Shown: positions 1-7,954 of the stretch, in pieces
How the letters are laid out: every line of letters begins with the position of its first letter
Position numbering within the stretch: the first letter of the stretch is position 1
Assembly: GCF_030285625.1 (NCBI RefSeq)
Contig: NZ_CP127294.1
Span: forward strand, 7,720,001-7,784,000
Reading direction: 5' to 3'
DNA from: Amycolatopsis sp. 2-15
GTDB taxonomy: Bacteria; Actinomycetota; Actinomycetes; Mycobacteriales; Pseudonocardiaceae
DNA length: 64,000 nt
Program-made: the position numbers and the translations under genes
The notes under the pieces: model-generated
Seen by the model: only the letters and a program-made list of their open reading frames with translations
Told to the model about the DNA's origin: nothing
Database searches by the model: none

Positions 1-692
1 TGGGCGTGGTCAAGGAACTGGGGTGGCCGCTCACCGTGAACGTGGTGCTGCACCGGCAGAACATCGACCGCGTCGCCGACGTGCTCGATCTGGCCGAACA
101 GGTGGGCGCCGACCGGGTGGAGCTGGCCAACACCCAGTACTACGGCTGGGCGTTGCGCAACCGGGCCGCGCTGCTGCCGAGCCGGGACCAGCTCGACGCG
201 GCCGAGGTCGTCGTGCGGGCCGCCCGCGAGCGGCTGCGGGATCGCATGGACGTCCTCTACGTCCTGCCCGACTACTACAGCCGCTATCCGAAGCCCTGCA
301 TGGGCGGCTGGGCGTCCCGCCAGCTGACCGTGACGCCGAACGGCGACGTCCTGCCGTGCCCCGCCGCCCAATCCCTGCCGTTGCCGCGGGCGAGCGTGCG
401 GGAGGACTCGCTGGCGCGGATCTGGGCCGAGGCCCCCGTGATGACCGCGTTCCGGGGGACGGACTGGATGCCGGATCCCTGCCGCGGCTGCGATCGGCGG
501 GAACTGGACTTCGGCGGCTGCCGCTGCCAGGCGTTCCAGCTCACCGGCGACGCGGCACGCACCGACCCGGTGTGCCACCTCTCGCCCGACCACGACCTCG
601 TGGCCCGGGTGGTCGAGACCGCGAACGCCGATTCGCGGACCGATCTTCCGTTGCTCCCCCGGCCGCACCGCGCCGGCCGTGCCCGCTCGTGA
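1..692 (+). CDS. pqqE: PqqE, PQQ biosynthesis radical SAM protein (3' part)
   Basis: This is the C-terminal part of PqqE; the frame is open through the left window edge, so the N-terminus with the radical-SAM CxxxCxxC cluster lies outside. PqqE forms the first Glu-Tyr carbon-carbon bond in the PqqA precursor peptide during pyrroloquinoline quinone synthesis. The visible part carries the SPASM/auxiliary cluster region: a Cys in KPCMGGW, another in VLPCPAA, then closely spaced cysteines in DPCRGCDRREL and GGCRCQAF, and a last one near TDPVCHL. The YSRYPKPCMGGW and NGDVLPCP blocks are typical of PqqE rather than of generic SPASM maturases. The remaining pqq genes must lie to the left. A cation exchanger converges from the right with only three bases between the stops. 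Confidence 0.9.
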   Translation, partial: GVVKELGWPLTVNVVLHRQNIDRVADVLDLAEQVGADRVELANTQYYGWALRNRAALLPSRDQLDAAEVVVRAARERLRDRMDVLYVLPDYYSRYPKPCMGGWASRQLTVTPNGDVLPCPAAQSLPLPRASVREDSLARIWAEAPVMTAFRGTDWMPDPCRGCDRRELDFGGCRCQAFQLTGDAARTDPVCHLSPDHDLVARVVETANADSRTDLPLLPRPHRAGRARS

Positions 693-695
693 CGC

Positions 696-1766
696 TCAAT
701 CCGTTTCGATCGGTGCTCCGCCGAACACGGTGAAGCTGACGGCCCAGTAGGCGATGTAGAGCGCGAGCAGCACGAACCCGTGCCAGCGCCGGAGCCGGCG
801 GGTGGCGAGGAAGTACGCCGCGAGCGCGGTCATGCCGACGAGGACCGGGAGGTGCCAGGAAAGCACGTTCCCGTCGACGTCGATGCTGCCGCCGGCGAGC
901 AGGATTATGCCGAGCTTCGCGGTCACGCCGAAGACGACGCTGCCGATGACGTTGCCGACCCCGAGCTCGGGCGCGCCTTTGCGGGTGGGTTCGACGGTCA
1001 GGAAGATGTCTTCGAGCGTGAGCACGAGGGTGGCGATCGTCGCGCCGAAGAGCGCACCCTGGATGTGGTAATCCTCCAGGATGCCCTTGGTGCCGTAGCT
1101 GGTGATGGCGGCGCCGGCGACGAGGCCCGCCAGCGCCAGCACGGCCAGCGCGATCGCGGCCCAGCCGGGAATCGGGCGCTCCTTGTCGAACGGCATCGTC
1201 ACGACGAACGGCGGCTTGTCGGTGGGCACGTCGGCGGGGCTTCGCGGCGTCGCGTCGCCGGTCGCGCTCGTACTGGGTCCCGCCCCGACTTCCAGCTTCT
1301 CGAGGATCTCGGCGTTGCGGAAGACCGGCGTGCTCCGCTTGAGCTCCCGGGTGGCCACGTAGCCGATGAAGAGCACGAACAGCAGCACGAGCACCACACC
1401 GTAGATCGGCGTGAGCGGCGCGAAGACGATGAACGGGATCAGCACCAACGGCGAGGCGGCGAACAGCACGAGGTAGGGGCGCGGAATGTTCACCTTCGTC
1501 GGCGAAACGATCGCAGCCAGGGCGAGCACTATTCCGATCATCGAGATGGCCGTGCCGAATACGGTCCCGAGCGCGACGTCACCGAGATCTTCCACGTTCA
1601 GCGCCACTCCGAGCGCGACGTCGTCGAATTCGATCCCGGTGAAGACGATCGCGAGCAGGAATATGGAGACACGCAGGCCGGCCGCCGCACCGACGAGGTA
1701 GGTGATCAGCTTCTCCGCGCTGTAGATCAGCAATGCCGCACCAGCGAAGAAAATCACTATCGACAT
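696..1766 (-). CDS. CaCA-family (sodium/calcium-type) cation exchanger
   Basis: A 356-residue integral membrane protein of the calcium/cation antiporter type. It has two hydrophobic halves of about five segments each, separated by a charged, Pro/Ser-rich cytoplasmic loop at roughly residues 155-200. Each half has an alpha-repeat-like acidic block: VFTGIEFDDVALGVA with GTVFGTAISMIG in the first, and TLVLTLEDIFLTVEP with GNVIGSVVFGVTAKLG in the second. The long frame opens further upstream, but the ATG at 1766 is preceded by GGAAAGGA at good spacing and the product then starts directly with a membrane segment, so I chose it. The substrate ion cannot be told from sequence. The next gene is divergent, so it is probably monocistronic. 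Confidence 0.75.
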   Translation of the reverse strand: MSIVIFFAGAALLIYSAEKLITYLVGAAAGLRVSIFLLAIVFTGIEFDDVALGVALNVEDLGDVALGTVFGTAISMIGIVLALAAIVSPTKVNIPRPYLVLFAASPLVLIPFIVFAPLTPIYGVVLVLLFVLFIGYVATRELKRSTPVFRNAEILEKLEVGAGPSTSATGDATPRSPADVPTDKPPFVVTMPFDKERPIPGWAAIALAVLALAGLVAGAAITSYGTKGILEDYHIQGALFGATIATLVLTLEDIFLTVEPTRKGAPELGVGNVIGSVVFGVTAKLGIILLAGGSIDVDGNVLSWHLPVLVGMTALAAYFLATRRLRRWHGFVLLALYIAYWAVSFTVFGGAPIETD

Positions 1767-2010
1767 AGTACCGGCGTTCCTTTCCGAGAGGGCCGAAAAG
1801 GTCAGTGCTCGGGTCGACCGACAGCCAGTCACTGCCCCCGGCATCCGATCGTCGCAGGTCGCCGTCGATTCGGCTATGCCCACTCACCCCCGTGAAATTG
1901 TGGGGACCAATGTGCCCGTTCGGCGGCGGAATTCACCGGATTCCGCTGTCGCCGGCCGCATTGTCGATGGGGCCGCCAGGACCCGCGTTCCCTGGTGGCA
2001 GGATGCGGGC

Positions 2011-2766
2011 ATGCGAGTGACGCGCTACGACGCGGCCCAAGAGGTTCGGCGGGGGCGGGTGGACACGAACACCGTGGCCCGCCTCGACGAGGTCGGCGGG
2101 TTCGCCGAGGTGCTCGACGTGCTGGCTCAACTGCGGGGCGAGGACACGGCCGCGCGGGTGCTGTGCACGCTCGACGACGTCGACCAGTGCCTGTACACGA
2201 ACCTGCACGCGACAGAAGACGAACGGCTCTGGTTCGACGACGGCGAAGACGAGGACCCGGCGCTGCGGCGGAAGGCGGACGACGCGCGGGCGGCACACGT
2301 CGCGGCGGCGCTCGAGGGGTCGCGGGTGGCATGGGAGGAGCTGCCGGGGCAGCGCATGGGCGGCGAGGTCGACGTCGCGGCGCTGGTGGCGGTGAACCGG
2401 GCGCCGGACGGGTTCCTGGACGACGTCGTGCTCGTGCAGCGGGTGCCCGTGGCGCGCGACGACCTGGCCATCGCGGGGATCCCGAACGGCTACTTCACCT
2501 CCGACTGGAGCGTGTTCCAGAACCACGCGATCGTCCGGCGGATGGCGACGCACGGCTATCGCCACTTCGGGATCGGGGCCTCGCTGCTCGGGTTCGATCG
2601 CCCGATCGCCCCCTCGGCCGAGGAGGCGCGGGCGGTCGTCGCCGACCTGACGCACCTCTACGGAGCACCCGGCGTGGCCGCGTGGGACGAGCTCGCCCGG
2701 CTGCTGCCGGAGCGCAGCCTGCTGCTGCTCGGCTACACCGAGAACTCCCCTGACCTGGTCGACTAG
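2011..2766 (+). CDS. Conserved hypothetical protein, 251 aa
   Basis: Soluble, acidic protein without a signal peptide or membrane segment. I do not recognise a family. The C-terminal half is the more structured-looking part, with DLAIAGIPNGYFTSDW followed by NHAIVRRMATHGYRHFG and a helical end rich in Glu and Leu. The pattern is compatible with a small alpha/beta domain but no catalytic motif is visible. The frame opens at 1876, but the ATG at 2011 begins the protein-like sequence and follows a purine-rich GGCAGGATG stretch. Its stop overlaps the convergent P450 stop by four bases: CTAG at 2763-2766 serves both strands. Confidence 0.6.
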   Translation: MRVTRYDAAQEVRRGRVDTNTVARLDEVGGFAEVLDVLAQLRGEDTAARVLCTLDDVDQCLYTNLHATEDERLWFDDGEDEDPALRRKADDARAAHVAAALEGSRVAWEELPGQRMGGEVDVAALVAVNRAPDGFLDDVVLVQRVPVARDDLAIAGIPNGYFTSDWSVFQNHAIVRRMATHGYRHFGIGASLLGFDRPIAPSAEEARAVVADLTHLYGAPGVAAWDELARLLPERSLLLLGYTENSPDLVD

Positions 2767-4148
2767 CTCGTCTGAACCTTCGCGCGCGCCCGGGCCCGCG
2801 GGCGGACCGTGAAACCGCTCGGCTTGAGTGTCAGGGACTCCGCGATCTTCAGCTCATACGCCGGATCGGCCTCGAAGTCGTAGCGCTGCAACACCATGCC
2901 GAGCGCCAGCACCGCTTCGTGCAGCGCGAACTGCCGGCCGACGCACGCGCGCTCCCCCGTGCCGAACGGTTTGTACGCCTGCGCCGGGCGTTTCTTCACC
3001 GCGGCGGGCTCGAAGCGGTCCGGGTCGAACTTCTCCGGGTCCGGCCCCCACACCGCCGGGTCGCGGTGGACCAGCGGCAGCGGCACGATCACCCAGTCGC
3101 CCTTGCGCATCCGGTACTTGCCGCCGAGCAGCACGTCTTCGCGGGCCTCGCGCGAGTAGCCGGGCGCGGTCGGCCAGAGGCGCATGGCCTCGTCGAGCAC
3201 GCGGCGCACGTAACGCAGCTTCGCGACGTCGCCGAACCCCGGCTCGCGATCGCCCCACACCGCGTCGACCTCGGCGCGCGCCTTCGCCAGCACCTCGGGG
3301 TTGCGCGTGAGGTAGTACAGCGCGAACGACAGCGCGCCGGACGTCGTCTCGTGGCCCGCGACGACGAACGTGATGGCCTGGTTGCGGATGTTCACCGGGT
3401 CCAGGCGCTCGCCCGTCATCGGGTGGCCCTCGGTGAGCATCAGCCCGAGCAGGTCGCGGCTCTCGCCCCCTTCGCGGCGGCGGGCCTCGATGACCTCGTC
3501 GACGAGGTTGTTCATCGTCGCGATGTCGGCCTGGTTCTGCGCGGGCGACCCGGCGAACGCGCGCCGCACGAACGGGAGCTTCACGTTCTGCAGCTGCGCG
3601 AACCGCAGCGCACGGATCATCGCCGTGACGAAGGGGTGCGGCTCGGTGCGCTCGAACGAGCCGAACCGGTAGCCGAAGCCGGCGCGCCCGATCGTCTCCA
3701 GGGTCAGCCGGGTCATGTCGGCGGCGACGTCCACCGGGCCGCTCGCGCGGTCCCACGCGTCGGTCAGCTCGTGCGCGACCTCCAGCATCACCGGGTGATA
3801 GCGGCGCATCGCGTCGGCGGAGAACGCCGGCTGCAGGATGTCGTGGGCCAGCCGCCAGTTCGGCTCGTGCGTGTGGGCGGTGAACAGCCCGTCGCCCGCC
3901 ACCGCGCGCAGGTTCTCGATGCCGAGACCGACGTGCTTGCCGAACTTCGTCTCGTCGTTGAGCTGCGTGACCACGTCGACGCCGCCGGCGAAGACGATCT
4001 CGAACCCGAAGATCTTGCGCGTGAAGATGGGCCCGACCTGCTGCCCGACGCGCAAGGTGTCTTGCAGCGGCGTGCGCGGGTTCGACCCGAGCAGGTCGCC
4101 GATCACCGGCAGCCGGCCCGGCCGGTGCGGAATCCCGGTGGTGTCCAC
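2763..4148 (-). CDS. CYP102 (P450-BM3)-like cytochrome P450, haem domain only
   Basis: A 461-residue P450 whose closest recognisable relative is the haem domain of the self-sufficient fatty-acid hydroxylase CYP102A1. Landmarks: AGDGLFT around residue 89 (the Phe matching F87 of BM3), the I-helix AGHETTS at 264-270, the ExxR pair E320/R323, and the haem loop FGTGERACVGRQF with the thiolate Cys near 402. The end, LTLKPSGFTVRPR, matches the end of the BM3 haem domain, but translation stops there and the FMN/FAD reductase half is absent. It would need separate redox partners. The GTG start at 4148 follows AGGGGAGC; the frame upstream of it is only antisense to the TetR gene. Fatty-acid hydroxylation is inferred from the family. 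Confidence 0.88.
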   Translation of the reverse strand: MDTTGIPHRPGRLPVIGDLLGSNPRTPLQDTLRVGQQVGPIFTRKIFGFEIVFAGGVDVVTQLNDETKFGKHVGLGIENLRAVAGDGLFTAHTHEPNWRLAHDILQPAFSADAMRRYHPVMLEVAHELTDAWDRASGPVDVAADMTRLTLETIGRAGFGYRFGSFERTEPHPFVTAMIRALRFAQLQNVKLPFVRRAFAGSPAQNQADIATMNNLVDEVIEARRREGGESRDLLGLMLTEGHPMTGERLDPVNIRNQAITFVVAGHETTSGALSFALYYLTRNPEVLAKARAEVDAVWGDREPGFGDVAKLRYVRRVLDEAMRLWPTAPGYSREAREDVLLGGKYRMRKGDWVIVPLPLVHRDPAVWGPDPEKFDPDRFEPAAVKKRPAQAYKPFGTGERACVGRQFALHEAVLALGMVLQRYDFEADPAYELKIAESLTLKPSGFTVRPRARARAKVQTS

Positions 4149-4159
4149 GTTCGCTCCCC

Positions 4160-4179
4160 TATTGAACCCAGATCCAATA
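4160..4179. promoter_or_regulatory. Candidate TetR operator 1 (TATTG-N10-CAATA)
   Basis: A 20-bp inverted repeat, TATTG then ten bases then CAATA, in the 75-bp gap between the divergent P450 and TetR genes. The internal part GAACCC is shared with the second site, so the two sites read as near-direct repeats. It lies 12 bp from the P450 start codon, in position to block its transcription. Operator function is inferred. Confidence 0.6.
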
Positions 4180-4196
4180 ACGTCACGATCCCCCGC

Positions 4197-4216
4197 TACT
4201 GAACCCGTGTCAAGTA
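4197..4216. promoter_or_regulatory. Candidate TetR operator 2 (TACTG-N10-AAGTA)
   Basis: Second 20-bp copy, TACTGAACCC followed by GTGTCAAGTA, 37 bp from the first. The arms match at four of five positions. It ends a few bases before the TetR start, which fits autoregulation by the adjacent repressor. Confidence 0.55.
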
Positions 4217-4226
4217 AGCTCGCGTG

Positions 4227-4799
4227 ATGCGGACACGGCTGAGCACGCAGCAGCGGCGCGAGCAGCTCCTGGGCATCGGCGCCGGACTGTTCGCGAACCG
4301 GCCGTACGACGACGTGTGGATCGAGGAGGTCGCGGAGATCGCCCAGGTCTCGCGCGGCCTGCTGTACCACTACTTCCCCACGAAAAAGGACTTCTTCGCC
4401 GAGATCGTCCGCCGGCAGCGCGACCAGTTGCTGGCGATGAGCGAGCCCGACCCGGAGCTGCCGGTGACCGAGCAGCTGCGCGCCGGGCTCGACGTCTACC
4501 TCGAGTTCGCCCGCACCCACCCCGATGGCTACCGCATCGTGCACCGCTCCGCCGGCGACGCCGACCGCGAGATCCGGGAAATCCGCGAAGCCGGGATGGC
4601 CGCGAACACCGAGCGCATCCTGGCCGCGATCAGCGTGCTGCGACCGGTCACCGACACCACGCGGCTGGCCGTGCGCGGCTGGCTGGCCTTCGTGTCCACC
4701 CTGATCCTCGACTGGCTCGACCAACCGAAGGTCACCCACGAGGAACTGCGCGACATCTGCGTGCGGACTCTGTTCGCGGCGGTCGACGTCACCGTGTGA
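4227..4799 (+). CDS. TetR/AcrR-family repressor, divergent to the P450
   Basis: A 190-residue TetR regulator. The N-terminal helix-turn-helix spans about residues 22-50 (IEEVAEIAQVSRGLLYHYFPTK has the canonical turn and YHYF recognition-helix end). The C-terminal ligand domain is all helical. It is divergent from the BM3-like P450 with two 20-bp palindromes in between. In Priestia megaterium the CYP102A1 gene is likewise controlled by a TetR protein, Bm3R1, so a fatty-acid-type inducer is a reasonable inference. A GTG at 4224 directly precedes the ATG at 4227; either could start translation. Confidence 0.88.
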   Translation: MRTRLSTQQRREQLLGIGAGLFANRPYDDVWIEEVAEIAQVSRGLLYHYFPTKKDFFAEIVRRQRDQLLAMSEPDPELPVTEQLRAGLDVYLEFARTHPDGYRIVHRSAGDADREIREIREAGMAANTERILAAISVLRPVTDTTRLAVRGWLAFVSTLILDWLDQPKVTHEELRDICVRTLFAAVDVTV

Positions 4800-4935
4800 C
4801 GGGGCGGGTCATTCCCGCAGCCGCACCCGGGCCCAGCTCGCCGGCGATGATCTGTTCCTTGATCCGCCGATGGCACTCGTCGACGAGCGAGGGCAGGGTG
4901 ATGCGGTCGAAACCCCGGGACTCCGCGATCGACAT
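4789..4935 (-). pseudogene. Remnant of a GntR-family regulator (first 48 codons)
   Basis: A 48-codon frame starting MSIAESRGFDRITLPSLVDE and continuing HRRIKEQIIAGELGPGA, which is the usual beginning of a GntR/FadR regulator: the basic helix before the winged helix, ending in the I-x-x-G-x-L-x-P-G motif. The rest of the DNA-binding domain and the effector domain are missing. After GELGPG the frame runs into unrelated codons and a stop overlapping the end of the TetR gene. No convincing ribosome-binding site is seen. I read it as a truncated relic. Confidence 0.5.
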
Positions 4936-4978
4936 CGTGACGGTTTCGTCGACAGCCGGCAGAAATCGCGGTGGCGGG

Positions 4979-6694
4979 TCAGACCTCCTTCTGGTGCCCG
5001 GTCAGCGTGATGTGGCCTTCGGCGCGGATCCGCTCGACCATGTGCGGGTAATGGAGCTCGAACGCGGGGCGCTCGGATCGGATCCGGGGCAGCTCGGTGA
5101 AGTTGTGCCGCGGCGGCGGGCACGACGTGGCCCATTCCAGGGAGTTGCCGTAGCCCCACGGATCGTCGACCGTGACGATCTCGCCGTAGCGGTAGCTCTT
5201 GAACACGTTCCACAGGAACGGCAGCATCGAGGCGCCGAGGAGGTACGCGCTGATCGTCGAGACGGTGTTGAGCACGGTGAAGCCGTCCGTGGACAGGTAG
5301 TCGGCGTAGCGGCGCGGCATGCCTTCGGCGCCGAGCCAGTGCTGGACCAGGAACGTGCCGTGGAAGCCGATGAAGGTGGTCCAGAAGTGCCACTTGCCGA
5401 GCTTCTCGTCCATCATCCGCCCGGTGAACTTGGGGAACCAGAAGTAGATGCCGGCGAAGGTGGCGAACACAATCGTGCCGTAGAGGACGTAATGGAAGTG
5501 CGCCACGACGAAATACGTGTCGGACACGTGGAAGTCGATCGGGGGCGCGGCCAGCATCACGCCGGTCAGACCACCGAACAGGAACGTGACGATGAAGCCC
5601 ATCGAGAAGATCATCGGCGTCTCGAAGGAGAGCTGACCCTTCCACATCGTGCCGATCCAGTTGAAGAACTTCACGCCCGTGGGCACGGCGATCAGGAACG
5701 TCATGAACGAGAAGAACGGCAGCAGCACCGCGCCCGTGGCGTACATGTGGTGCGCCCACACCGCGGCCGAGAGCGCCGAGATGGCGATGGTCGCGAAGAT
5801 CAGGCCGCGGTAGCCGAAGATCGGTTTCCGGCTGAACACCGGGAAGATCTCCGACACGATCCCGAAGAACGGCAGCGCGACGATGTACACCTCGGGGTGG
5901 CCGAAGAACCAGAACAGGTGTTGCCACAGGATCACCCCGCCGTTGGCCGGGTCGAACACGTGCGCGCCCAGGTGCCGGTCCGCCAGCAGCCCGAGCAACG
6001 CGGAGGTGAGGATCGGGAACGCGACGAGGATCAGGATGCTCGTGATGAGGATGTTCCAGGTGAAGATCGGCATCCGGAACATTGTCATTCCCGGCGCGCG
6101 CAGGCAGACCACCGTGGTGACCATGTTGACGGCGCCGAGGATCGTGCCCAGGCCGCCCACCACCAGCCCGGCGAGCCACAGATCGGCACCGACACCCGGC
6201 GAGTGGATCGCGTCCGACAGTGGCGTGTAGGCGAACCAGCCGAAGTCGGCCGCGCCGCCGGGGGTCAGGAATCCGGAAAGGACGATCAGGCTCCCGAAGA
6301 GGAAAAGCCAGTAGGAGAAGGCATTCAGCCGGGGAAAGGCGACGTCGGGCGACCCGATCTGCAGCGGCAGCACGAAGTTCGCGAACCCGAACAGCACCGG
6401 GGTCGCGTACAGCAGCAGCATCACGGTGCCGTGCATGGTGAACAGCTGGTTGTACTGCTCCTGCGACAGGAACTGCAGCCCGGGCCGGGCGAGCTCGGAG
6501 CGCATCAGCATCGCCATCGCGCCGCCAATGAGGAAGAACCCCATCGAGGTGACGAGGTACATGATGCCGAGCTGCTTGTGGTCCGTCGTGCGCAGCAGCC
6601 GGACGACCAGCGAACCCCGGGGCGAGTCCCGGCGCGGGTGAGCGCGGACCGCCACGGAAACCGGGACCACGCGCGCGGGCGAATCGGTGCTCAT
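4979..6694 (-). CDS. ctaD: Cytochrome c oxidase subunit I (aa3 type)
   Basis: A 571-residue haem-copper oxidase subunit I, about 12 membrane helices. It carries the low-spin haem a ligand in TMHGTVML, the CuB histidine and cross-linked Tyr in FGHPEVYI, the CuB pair in WAHHMYATG, the K-channel lysine in PTGVKFFNW, and the haem a3/a pair in AHFHYVLYG. It reduces oxygen to water and pumps protons. The ATG at 6694 follows AGGAG and overlaps the stop of a 47-residue ORF by four bases. Genes for subunits II and III are not adjacent, so this is probably an extra ctaD copy. The C-terminal tail after residue 540 is hydrophilic. Confidence 0.95.
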   Translation of the reverse strand: MSTDSPARVVPVSVAVRAHPRRDSPRGSLVVRLLRTTDHKQLGIMYLVTSMGFFLIGGAMAMLMRSELARPGLQFLSQEQYNQLFTMHGTVMLLLYATPVLFGFANFVLPLQIGSPDVAFPRLNAFSYWLFLFGSLIVLSGFLTPGGAADFGWFAYTPLSDAIHSPGVGADLWLAGLVVGGLGTILGAVNMVTTVVCLRAPGMTMFRMPIFTWNILITSILILVAFPILTSALLGLLADRHLGAHVFDPANGGVILWQHLFWFFGHPEVYIVALPFFGIVSEIFPVFSRKPIFGYRGLIFATIAISALSAAVWAHHMYATGAVLLPFFSFMTFLIAVPTGVKFFNWIGTMWKGQLSFETPMIFSMGFIVTFLFGGLTGVMLAAPPIDFHVSDTYFVVAHFHYVLYGTIVFATFAGIYFWFPKFTGRMMDEKLGKWHFWTTFIGFHGTFLVQHWLGAEGMPRRYADYLSTDGFTVLNTVSTISAYLLGASMLPFLWNVFKSYRYGEIVTVDDPWGYGNSLEWATSCPPPRHNFTELPRIRSERPAFELHYPHMVERIRAEGHITLTGHQKEV

Positions 6695-6834
6695 GACAGG
6701 CTCCTGACCAGGTCTTGGACCGACACGCGCTGCCCGGTGAGCGCGGCGGCCCCCCGGTCGCGCCCTGACGCCGCCGGGACGGCCGCGAAGACCGACCACA
6801 TCGTGTAGGCCTGCCCGGGTTCGCGGGCGTTCAT
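6691..6834 (-). CDS. Small ORF (47 aa) coupled to ctaD, HemQ-like heptapeptide
   Basis: A 47-codon frame that overlaps the preceding ORF by ATGA and the following ctaD by ATGA, so it is wired for translational coupling. It contains YTMWSVF near residues 10-16, a string typical of the start of actinobacterial HemQ/chlorite-dismutase-like proteins, followed by an arginine- and alanine-rich tail. Only that short stretch resembles HemQ, so this may be a truncated relic or an unrelated small protein. No membrane segment. Expression is supported only by gene overlap. Confidence 0.5.
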   Translation of the reverse strand: MNAREPGQAYTMWSVFAAVPAASGRDRGAAALTGQRVSVQDLVRSLS

Positions 6835-6971
6835 CGCGGCAGGACGGTGAACGCGACCGTCAGCACGAAGACCAGTGCGCCCATCGCCAGCAGCGCCAAA
6901 GCGATCCTCCGCGCCCCGGCGCCGGGCGGCCCCGCCACCTCGCGGCTCGGCTCCGGAATGAACTCGTCCAT
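6831..6971 (-). CDS. Small single-pass membrane protein (46 aa) heading the ctaD operon
   Basis: A 46-residue protein with a hydrophilic start ([12 protein letters not shown]) and one membrane helix at about residues 23-43, ending VLPR. The ATG at 6971 has an excellent AAAGGAG ribosome-binding site and the stop overlaps the next ORF by four bases. Size and position fit an accessory small subunit of the oxidase encoded by ctaD, as is common in actinobacterial aa3 oxidases, but I cannot assign it to a named subunit. Confidence 0.6.
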   Translation of the reverse strand: MDEFIPEPSREVAGPPGAGARRIALALLAMGALVFVLTVAFTVLPR

Positions 6972-7007
6972 CACCACTCCTTTACTTACGCCTGACCGCC
7001 CGGATGG

Positions 7008-7037
7008 ATAATACGCTGATAATTAGCACACTAATCA
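7008..7037 (-). promoter_or_regulatory. Promoter/operator region of the ctaD operon
   Basis: An A+T-rich island in otherwise G+C-rich DNA. On the minus strand TATTAT (complement of 7008-7013) can serve as a -10 element, with TTGATT/TTAGTG further upstream as possible -35 elements. The palindrome TTAGCACACTAA at 7023-7034 lies between them and could be an operator. The region is shared with the plus-strand gene at 7184. Confidence 0.45.
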
Positions 7038-7183
7038 ACGGGGCGAGACGTACCTCACGACCCTTTTTCCGCCGCTGAGTGTGCGGGGACGACCCCGGTG
7101 CGCCTTCATGCGTGGCAGGTGATGCGCGGGCGACGGGCGGCTGGTGCTGTTCGCGGCAACGGCAGCGAGCGAAGGAGTCAGCC

Positions 7184-7474
7184 ATGTCCGAAGTCGAGGT
7201 CAAGCGCGAGGAGAAGCTTTCGCGCGAGGACGCCGCCCAGCGGCTCGCCGCACTCGCCGCCGCGCTGGCGGCAGGGGGCAAGGTGGAGCTCGCGCTCGGC
7301 GCCAGCACCGTGAAGATCCACGTGCCCGATGAGGTGGAGATCGAGGTCGAGATCGAAATCGACGGCGGCAAGGTGGAGCTCGAAGTGGAGCTGAAGTGGT
7401 CGACCGGGAAACCGGCCCGCGCGGTGGCCACGCGGCGGACCGGCCGGCGAACCGCCGCCGCCGCCGCGAAATGA
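7184..7474 (+). CDS. Amphi-Trp domain-containing protein
   Basis: A 96-residue protein matching the short amphi-Trp domain family: an N-terminal helix (REEKLSREDAAQRLAALAAAL), then strictly alternating charged/hydrophobic strands (VKIHVPDEVEIEVEIEI and VELEVELKW with the conserved Trp near residue 70). The last 20 residues are Arg/Ala-rich. The family is of unknown function and often small and stress-associated. The ATG at 7184 follows GAAGGAG. The gene is divergent from the oxidase operon; a large hairpin lies 65 bp downstream. Confidence 0.75.
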   Translation: MSEVEVKREEKLSREDAAQRLAALAAALAAGGKVELALGASTVKIHVPDEVEIEVEIEIDGGKVELEVELKWSTGKPARAVATRRTGRRTAAAAAK

Positions 7475-7520
7475 CCCCGTCCGCGAACTGACTCCGGCCC
7501 CTGCTCGACACCGGTGCCGG

Positions 7521-7600
7521 TGCCGGGCAGCCGTACCCCGTCGATACCGGCCAGCCGGTACGGACGCTACCGGCTGGCCGGTATCGACGTATTCCCGGCA
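7521..7600. terminator. Very long hairpin with a perfect 22-bp stem
   Basis: The core stem runs 7539-7560 against 7568-7589 (22 paired bases, no mismatch) around a seven-base loop CGGACGC. The inner arm contains ATACCGGCCAGCCGGTA. A further seven-bp outer stem pairs TGCCGGG (7521-7527) with CCCGGCA (7594-7600). It follows the amphi-Trp gene and could act as its terminator, though no T-tract follows. Confidence 0.6.
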
Positions 7601-7666
7601 GCACCGGGCCCGCAACGGCCGCTGGCGGCAATGTGCGCGGGCGGCGCCGCTGCGACGCTTGGTTTC

Positions 7667-7921
7667 ATGAAATCCAACGAGCGGTCCGCGCGGCGCTCCG
7701 AGCCCGAGGACCTCACCACGGTCACCGGGCACACCGGCACGTCGTACCTGTGCCCGGACCTGTCCGCCGTCGACCAGCACATCACCTTGCTGTACCAGGA
7801 AATCGAGCGCACTCCCCCGACGAGCCGGCGCGAGGTCGAACAGGCCGTGTGGGCCGACATCGACCTGCTGCTCGACCGCCGCAAGTGGCTCGAGGTGACC
7901 ACCCTTACCTCTGCGCGGTGA
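7667..7921 (+). CDS. Hypothetical protein, 84 aa
   Basis: A small, hydrophilic, helical protein beginning MKSNERSARRSEPEDL and ending with a segment rich in Glu, Asp and Leu (VEQAVWADIDLLLDRRKWLE). No known domain is recognised. There is no good ribosome-binding site in front of the chosen ATG; the frame itself opens at 7514, but the upstream part encodes the big hairpin and is unlikely to be protein. Flanked by the hairpin on the left and decayed sequence on the right. Coding status is moderately supported by composition only. Confidence 0.45.
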   Translation: MKSNERSARRSEPEDLTTVTGHTGTSYLCPDLSAVDQHITLLYQEIERTPPTSRREVEQAVWADIDLLLDRRKWLEVTTLTSAR

Positions 7922-7954
7922 CCTGACCGGCGGAGCCGCCGCCGTCCCACCGGA

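Noticed and set aside
4316..6808. An 830-codon open frame on the plus strand across the TetR end and all of ctaD
   Set aside because: It is antisense to the clearly conserved oxidase gene, has low-complexity Arg/Gly/Glu composition and exists because of codon bias in G+C-rich DNA.
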